Source: CAYWEP01 sp964457405
GTDB lineage: Bacteria > Patescibacteriota > Microgenomatia > Levybacterales > UBA12049
Assembly: GCA_964457405.1 (NCBI GenBank)
Contig: CAYWEP010000049.1
Coordinates: forward strand, 1-8,654
DNA length: 8,654 bases
Reading direction: 5' to 3'
The translations under genes were made by a program, and so were the position numbers. The stretch's first letter is position 1. Each line of letters starts with the position of its first letter. Below are positions 5,227-8,654 of the stretch, one piece after another. Below the pieces are notes generated by a model. The model was not told the origin of the DNA, made no database searches, and saw only the letters and a program-made list of their open reading frames with translations.

Positions 5227-6714
5227 ATGGTTAGCGTGGATGAAAAAGTCCTTTTTCAGAGTCAGCAAGCACAAGGAACACCGCCGTCCGTGCCTGCGAC
5301 GCCACCTCCATCAACGCGGCCTGCACAACCGCCTATGCCCCCTCCCCCTATTCATTCAGGCTTTTTCTCAAAAGGCATGATAGTGAAGGCAGTAATCGGG
5401 ATTGTTGTTTTCCTGCTCGTTTTTCTTATTTTTATTCGATTTATCCTTCCTCTTTTTGGGAGCAAAGAGAAAGAGGTGACGCTTCTTTACTGGAGTCTAT
5501 GGGAAGACGAGCGGACAATGAAACCGCTCTTTGACGAGTTCACCAAACAGCACCCGAATATAAAAATAACATATGAGAAACGCACAAAAGAGCAATACCG
5601 GAATACGCTTATTGCCCGTATTGATAAAGGAAGTGGACCGGATATTTTCCGTTTCCATAATACCTGGACGCCGATTCTGCAAACAAAGCATTACCTTTCC
5701 GCACTTCCCACAGAGGTAATCTCTCCAAAGGAGTTTAAAGAGATGTACTACCCCGTTGTCCAAGAAGACCTATCAATACATGGCGGTATTTACGGCATCC
5801 CGCTTGGAATCGATACGTTGTCGATGTTTGTGAATACGGATATATTGAAAGCCGGGGGGTATAGCGTGCCGACGAACTGGATAGATTTCGAAAAAGTGGT
5901 ATGGGGGGACTCGGGTGTGACAGTGCGAAATCAGGAAGGAACGATCGAAACAGCAGGTATCTCGCTTGGCACGTTTAATAACGTTACTCATGCGCCTGAT
6001 ATTGTTTCGCTTTTTCTTGTGCAAAACGGGGCCGACTTTTACAATCTCACCAATACCAAAGACGCAGCTGGTGAGGCGCTGGCGTATTATACAAAATTCG
6101 CCAGAGGAGAAGGAAAAGCCTGGGATAGCACACTTGACCCATCGCTCTTGGCATTTACTCAGGGAAAGGTAGCGATTTATTTCGGGTTTTCATGGGATAT
6201 CTTTACGATAAAATCGCGCGCACCTGACCTTACATTCAGTATCCATCCCGTGCCGAATCTCGGAAAAAAGAGAACAATCGCGAGCTATTGGGTTGAAGGC
6301 ATATCGGCAAAAAGCAAGCATCAAAACGAAGCGTTTCTTTTTATGCAATACCTTGCACAAAAAGAAACACAGCAGGAATTCTACAAGCTTGCGGCGCAGT
6401 CTCGTCCGCCTGGAGCGCAATTTGGCCCACCATATGCAAGGCGGGATTTAGGAGCAGCATTAAAAGATGATGAGTTAGCCTATCCGTTTATTCAGCAAGC
6501 AGATTGCGATGCAGATGATGCGTGCGCTGTGTCATCTTTTTTTGCAAGCGATACTTTTGATGGCTATAACGATGGTCTCAATACGTATTTAGGCAAAGCG
6601 GTTGATGGAGTACTCGGAAGTAAATCTCCGGAAAGTGCAATTGAGGACCTGCAAAAAGGCGTCGATCAAATTCTGACACAATATGAACTTATCGAACCAA
6701 CAGGAAATCCTTAA
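5227..6714 (+). CDS. Membrane-anchored ABC-type extracellular solute (sugar)-binding protein, family 1
   Basis: The product is 495 residues. The first 48 residues are probably cytoplasmic and include a Pro-rich stretch (17-42). A strong membrane span follows (about 51-77, VKAVIGIVVFLLVFLIFIRF...), and then an SBP_bac_1 fold. The fold begins EVTLLYWSLWEDERTMKPLF (83-102), with NIKITYEKRTKEQYRNTLIA (111-130), GSGPDIFRFHN (135-145), GGIYGIPLGIDTLSMFVNTD (186-205), TQGKVAIYFGFSWDI (311-325) and YWVEGISAKSKHQNEAFLFM (354-373). Family members capture sugars or oligosaccharides for an ABC importer. There is no lipobox: the transmembrane helix replaces a lipid anchor. C427 and C433 (CDADDAC) could form a disulfide outside the cell. 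No permease or ATPase gene is adjacent, so the partner and ligand are unknown. I chose 5227 because it coincides with the predicted transcript start and a longer reading to 5200 would lie inside the promoter. The 3' end overlaps the next gene by 32 nt. Confidence 0.88.
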   Translation: MVSVDEKVLFQSQQAQGTPPSVPATPPPSTRPAQPPMPPPPIHSGFFSKGMIVKAVIGIVVFLLVFLIFIRFILPLFGSKEKEVTLLYWSLWEDERTMKPLFDEFTKQHPNIKITYEKRTKEQYRNTLIARIDKGSGPDIFRFHNTWTPILQTKHYLSALPTEVISPKEFKEMYYPVVQEDLSIHGGIYGIPLGIDTLSMFVNTDILKAGGYSVPTNWIDFEKVVWGDSGVTVRNQEGTIETAGISLGTFNNVTHAPDIVSLFLVQNGADFYNLTNTKDAAGEALAYYTKFARGEGKAWDSTLDPSLLAFTQGKVAIYFGFSWDIFTIKSRAPDLTFSIHPVPNLGKKRTIASYWVEGISAKSKHQNEAFLFMQYLAQKETQQEFYKLAAQSRPPGAQFGPPYARRDLGAALKDDELAYPFIQQADCDADDACAVSSFFASDTFDGYNDGLNTYLGKAVDGVLGSKSPESAIEDLQKGVDQILTQYELIEPTGNP

Positions 6715-7567
6715 AACGCTTTTGTATAGCGACATCTTTCAATATCCATTAACAGAGAATGAACTATGGCGTTTTGCCGGAGCGAAAATGAATAAGGACG
6801 CGTGTCATCATGCGCTTCGCAACCTCACCCATCTTATTACAAAAGAGGGAAAGTATTATTACTTGACCGATAGACGCGGAATGGTAAAGAAAAGAGAAGA
6901 ACGAGTAAAAGAAAGCGAGAGGAAAGTACGTTTTGCCAAAGAAAGTGTCTCATTGCTTCGTCTCGTTCCAAGTGTTGTCTTTATCGGTATAAGCGGCAGC
7001 GTTGCTATGAAGAATTGTAAAAAAGATGATGATATTGATTTGTTTATTATCGCACGAAAAAATATTGTCTGGTTTACGAGGTTATGTGTATTATTGCTGT
7101 TACAGCTTACAGGAAAAAGGAGAAGGAGGTATGACAAGACTGCAGCTAATCAGATTTGTGTAAATATGTTTATGTCTGAAAACGCGCTCATTTTTTCCAG
7201 AGATCGGCACAGCCTGTACACAGCACATGAAGTAATACGAATGATACCGATATTTGAGAGAGGTAATGTGTATAACAAATTCTTACACGCGAATAGCTGG
7301 GTAAAGGAATATCTGCCGAACAGTTTAGATACTAAGAGACTAAGATATAAAGATACGAAGAGAGAAGGCGAAAAATCACTTAATATCCTAATATCTCAAT
7401 ATCTTAATCTCTTAGAGCCACTTGCCAAAGCTGTCCAACTCTGGTATATGAGAGGACACCAAACGACTGAGGAAATCTCAGATACGCTTCTTGCGTTCCA
7501 TCCGCAAGACCTAAGGCCCCGCGTATTGCATGCGCTTGAGAAGCGTTTGGAAAAATATCATCTATGA
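6683..7567 (+). CDS. Winged-helix plus nucleotidyltransferase-fold protein, function unknown
   Basis: This 294-residue protein starts with a helical, winged-helix-like region (about 5-65: EILKTLLYSDIFQYPLTENE ... YYYLTDRRG). A basic helix follows (66-88), then a nucleotidyltransferase core with VVFIGISGSVAMKNC (98-112) and DDDIDLFII (115-123). The G-S near 105-106 and the D-I-D at 117-119 are the G-S...D-x-D signature of the polymerase-beta-type fold. The later NQICVNMFMSE (156-166), LYTAHEVIRMIPIF (178-191) and HANSWVKEYLPN (202-213) belong to an uncharacterised bacterial family I recognise only in outline. The C-terminal part (246-294) is helical. The linker at about 217-245 is the translation of an 84-bp palindrome. 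The start is fixed by an in-frame TGA at 6674-6676; it lies 32 nt inside the upstream gene, with no Shine-Dalgarno. Its stop overlaps the CoA gene by 4 nt. Substrate and role are unknown. Confidence 0.75.
   Translation: MNLSNQQEILKTLLYSDIFQYPLTENELWRFAGAKMNKDACHHALRNLTHLITKEGKYYYLTDRRGMVKKREERVKESERKVRFAKESVSLLRLVPSVVFIGISGSVAMKNCKKDDDIDLFIIARKNIVWFTRLCVLLLLQLTGKRRRRYDKTAANQICVNMFMSENALIFSRDRHSLYTAHEVIRMIPIFERGNVYNKFLHANSWVKEYLPNSLDTKRLRYKDTKREGEKSLNILISQYLNLLEPLAKAVQLWYMRGHQTTEEISDTLLAFHPQDLRPRVLHALEKRLEKYHL
7332..7415 (+). repeat. 84-bp AT-rich palindrome inside the nucleotidyltransferase-fold gene
   Basis: The left arm at 7332-7355 (starting CTAAGAGACTAAGATAT) and the reverse complement of the right arm at 7392-7415 (starting CTAAGAGATTAAGATAT) agree at 21 of 24 positions. 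Each arm also contains short internal repeats of the TAAGATA type. The element is 84 bp, or 28 codons' worth, stays open in the gene's frame and spans residues 217-245, between the nucleotidyltransferase core and the C-terminal helical part. Confidence 0.75.
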
Positions 7568-8583
7568 AAGAATATAATCTCGTCGTATGTGGTGGGACAT
7601 TTGACCATTTTCATAAGGGACATAAAGCTTTCTTGCGTTTTGGATTCAATCTTAGTGAAAACGCATTGATTGGTATTACGAGTGATAGATTTGTTGCAAA
7701 ACACAAAGATTCGTCTTCAATTGCTCCCTACTCAGAAAGACAGAAGGCGGTGACGGCATTCTTGCAAGAAGAAGATTTCCTTCATCGAGCAGAGATACTC
7801 CCCATTGATACTATCTTTATCCCAAAGCAGTGGGAGCGCTTGCTCATTGAGGCAATTGTGATTACGGATGACTCAGTGGAGGGAGCTTCAGCAATAAATG
7901 AAGATAGGAAAAAGCGAGGGTTAGCAACGCTTCCTATCGAACTGTTTCGCCTGACAGTTGGACAGGATGGCTTGTCCATATCAGCCTCACGAATCCGGGA
8001 GGGACGTATCAATCGAGAAGGGGAACTTTTTGTCTCACCTGACTGGCTCTCGCAAACGTTCCTGCTGCCGGAGGCGCTTCGAAGTGAATTAAAACAGCCG
8101 ATCGGGGAAATAATAGATTTTGCGGCTGTCGATTTTTCGACTACTCCTATGGAGAAGGCTGTAACGGTTGGAGATGTCACTGCAAAGTTGTTTCACGATA
8201 GTAAACTTTTTCCAATAGTGTCTGTTGTTGATTTTATGGTAAAGCGAAAAAAGATATATGCATCTTTGTCTGAATTAGGATTTGACGGATCGGAAAAAAT
8301 CTACATAGTTACTAATCCCCCTGGCCAGATAACAGGCGATTTACTTCAAACAGTACAGGAAATATTCACTACTTTACATCAGGAAAACCACCGTTCTGTG
8401 ATACGGATTGAAGGCGAAGAAGATCTGGCTGTTCTGCCAGTCGTTTTGGCTGCGCCGCTTGGGCTTTTGGTCTTTTACGGACAACCAGACGTTGGGATTG
8501 TCCGTGTCGTTGTCACTGAAGATTTAAAACAGGAGCTACATAGCCTTCTTATGCGTTTTCAAAGGGATAGTCATATAAGATAG
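7564..8583 (+). CDS. coaD: Fusion of archaeal-type phosphopantetheine adenylyltransferase and GTP-dependent dephospho-CoA kinase (DUF359)
   Basis: This 339-residue protein joins two domains. Residues 1-150 are a PPAT of the archaeal/eukaryotic type, making dephospho-CoA from 4'-phosphopantetheine and ATP: VVCGGTFDHFHKGHKAFLRF (7-26, with HKGH), IGITSDRFVAKHK (36-48), an I-T-D-D-S-V-E-G-A segment and INEDRKKRGLATLPIELFRL (111-130), and LSISASRIREGRINREGE (137-154), equivalent to the ISSTRIR motif. Residues about 165-335 match DUF359 (PF04019), the archaeal GTP-dependent dephospho-CoA kinase: VGDVTAKLF (202-210), FPIVSVVDFMVKRKK (216-230), NPPGQITGDL (251-260), IRIEGEEDLAVLPVVLAAPL (280-299) and YGQPDVGIV (305-313). 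Together the domains would complete CoA synthesis in the cytoplasm. The archaeal D-x-K-T motif reads D-F-M-V here. The start overlaps the previous stop by 4 nt (ATGA). Domain calls are strong; activity of both halves is inference. Confidence 0.92.
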   Translation: MKEYNLVVCGGTFDHFHKGHKAFLRFGFNLSENALIGITSDRFVAKHKDSSSIAPYSERQKAVTAFLQEEDFLHRAEILPIDTIFIPKQWERLLIEAIVITDDSVEGASAINEDRKKRGLATLPIELFRLTVGQDGLSISASRIREGRINREGELFVSPDWLSQTFLLPEALRSELKQPIGEIIDFAAVDFSTTPMEKAVTVGDVTAKLFHDSKLFPIVSVVDFMVKRKKIYASLSELGFDGSEKIYIVTNPPGQITGDLLQTVQEIFTTLHQENHRSVIRIEGEEDLAVLPVVLAAPLGLLVFYGQPDVGIVRVVVTEDLKQELHSLLMRFQRDSHIR

Positions 8584-8604
8584 CCTCAATAATTCTGTTT
8601 GTGA

Positions 8605-8629
8605 GCGGAAATCTCAGTTTTCGCATTTT
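8605..8629 (+). terminator. Weak hairpin with short T-run after the CoA gene; doubtful terminator
   Basis: GCGGAAA (8605-8611) can pair with TTTTCGC (8618-8624), with one G.T pair, around a 6-base loop, and ATTTT follows. The stem is short and mostly A-T, and the sequence is also part of a tandem repeat, so it may not terminate transcription. Confidence 0.25.
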
Positions 8630-8654
8630 GGGAAATCTCAATCTTCGCAGTTTT
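8607..8654. repeat. Two imperfect 24-bp tandem units at the window's right edge
   Basis: Units 8607-8630 and 8631-8654 both start GGAAATCTCA and share a central TTCGCA; 20 of 24 positions agree. There is no spacer between them, which argues against CRISPR. The array may continue beyond the window. Confidence 0.65.

Noticed and set aside
5185..5274. Longer N-terminus of the VanW-like protein (starts at 5274 or 5208)
   Set aside because: The 5274 start runs through the divergent promoter and into the opposite gene. The 5208 start lies only 4 nt after TATAAT, upstream of the expected transcript start.
8607..8654. CRISPR array
   Set aside because: The two 24-bp units abut directly without spacers, and no cas-like gene is present.
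1..8654. tRNA, rRNA, riboswitch or transposase
   Set aside because: None of the conserved words (for example a T-loop GTTCRA with matching stem, or a transposase motif) was recognised on either strand by eye; a covariance-model scan was not possible.

Overview
The window looks like a chromosomal segment from an uncultivated bacterium, most likely of the Candidate Phyla Radiation (Microgenomates/Patescibacteria-like). This is an inference. It rests on compact 4-nt gene overlaps, almost no Shine-Dalgarno sequences, a VanW-like wall protein, a membrane-anchored solute-binding protein with a proline-rich cytoplasmic tail, and an archaeal-type CoA-synthesis protein beside ordinary bacterial genes (rmuC, tsaD). 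Four ATGA stop/start overlaps use TGA as stop, so the genetic code is the standard bacterial one and not the TGA=Gly code of Gracilibacteria/SR1.

Layout: 1-5184 is read from the minus strand. In transcription order it holds a VanW/G5-like wall protein (5184-3760), a 131-bp gap filled with repeats, then a tight operon: an HxGH nucleotidyltransferase of the RfaE-C/TagD type, a membrane-tethered DUF192 protein, tsaD, a PIG-V-like GT-C mannosyltransferase, and the 5' end of rmuC, which runs off the window. The first three junctions of this operon are 4-nt ATGA overlaps. A 40-bp divergent region (5185-5226) has -10 boxes on both strands that overlap. The plus-strand operon 5227-8583 encodes an anchored substrate-binding protein, a winged-helix/nucleotidyltransferase protein of unknown role, and a fusion of archaeal-type phosphopantetheine adenylyltransferase to a GTP-dependent dephospho-CoA kinase (DUF359) domain. 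Such a fusion would carry out the last two steps of CoA synthesis. The window ends in two imperfect 24-bp tandem units.

The most unusual feature is a set of small palindromic elements lying in frame inside genes. tsaD carries three. Two are exactly 63 bp (21 codons), share the termini GTCAT...AATGAC and are read in the same frame. The third is a 35-bp double hairpin whose second copy lies between genes at 3667-3701; all six differences between the copies preserve both stems. These inserts explain why this TsaD is about 60 residues longer than usual while its motifs are intact. A fourth, unrelated 84-bp palindrome lies in the linker of the nucleotidyltransferase gene. No transposase is visible in the window.

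The genes cover tRNA t6A modification, cell-envelope glycosylation and wall maintenance, DNA maintenance, solute capture and CoA synthesis. No phage genes, IS transposase, CRISPR array, rRNA or tRNA gene was recognised.
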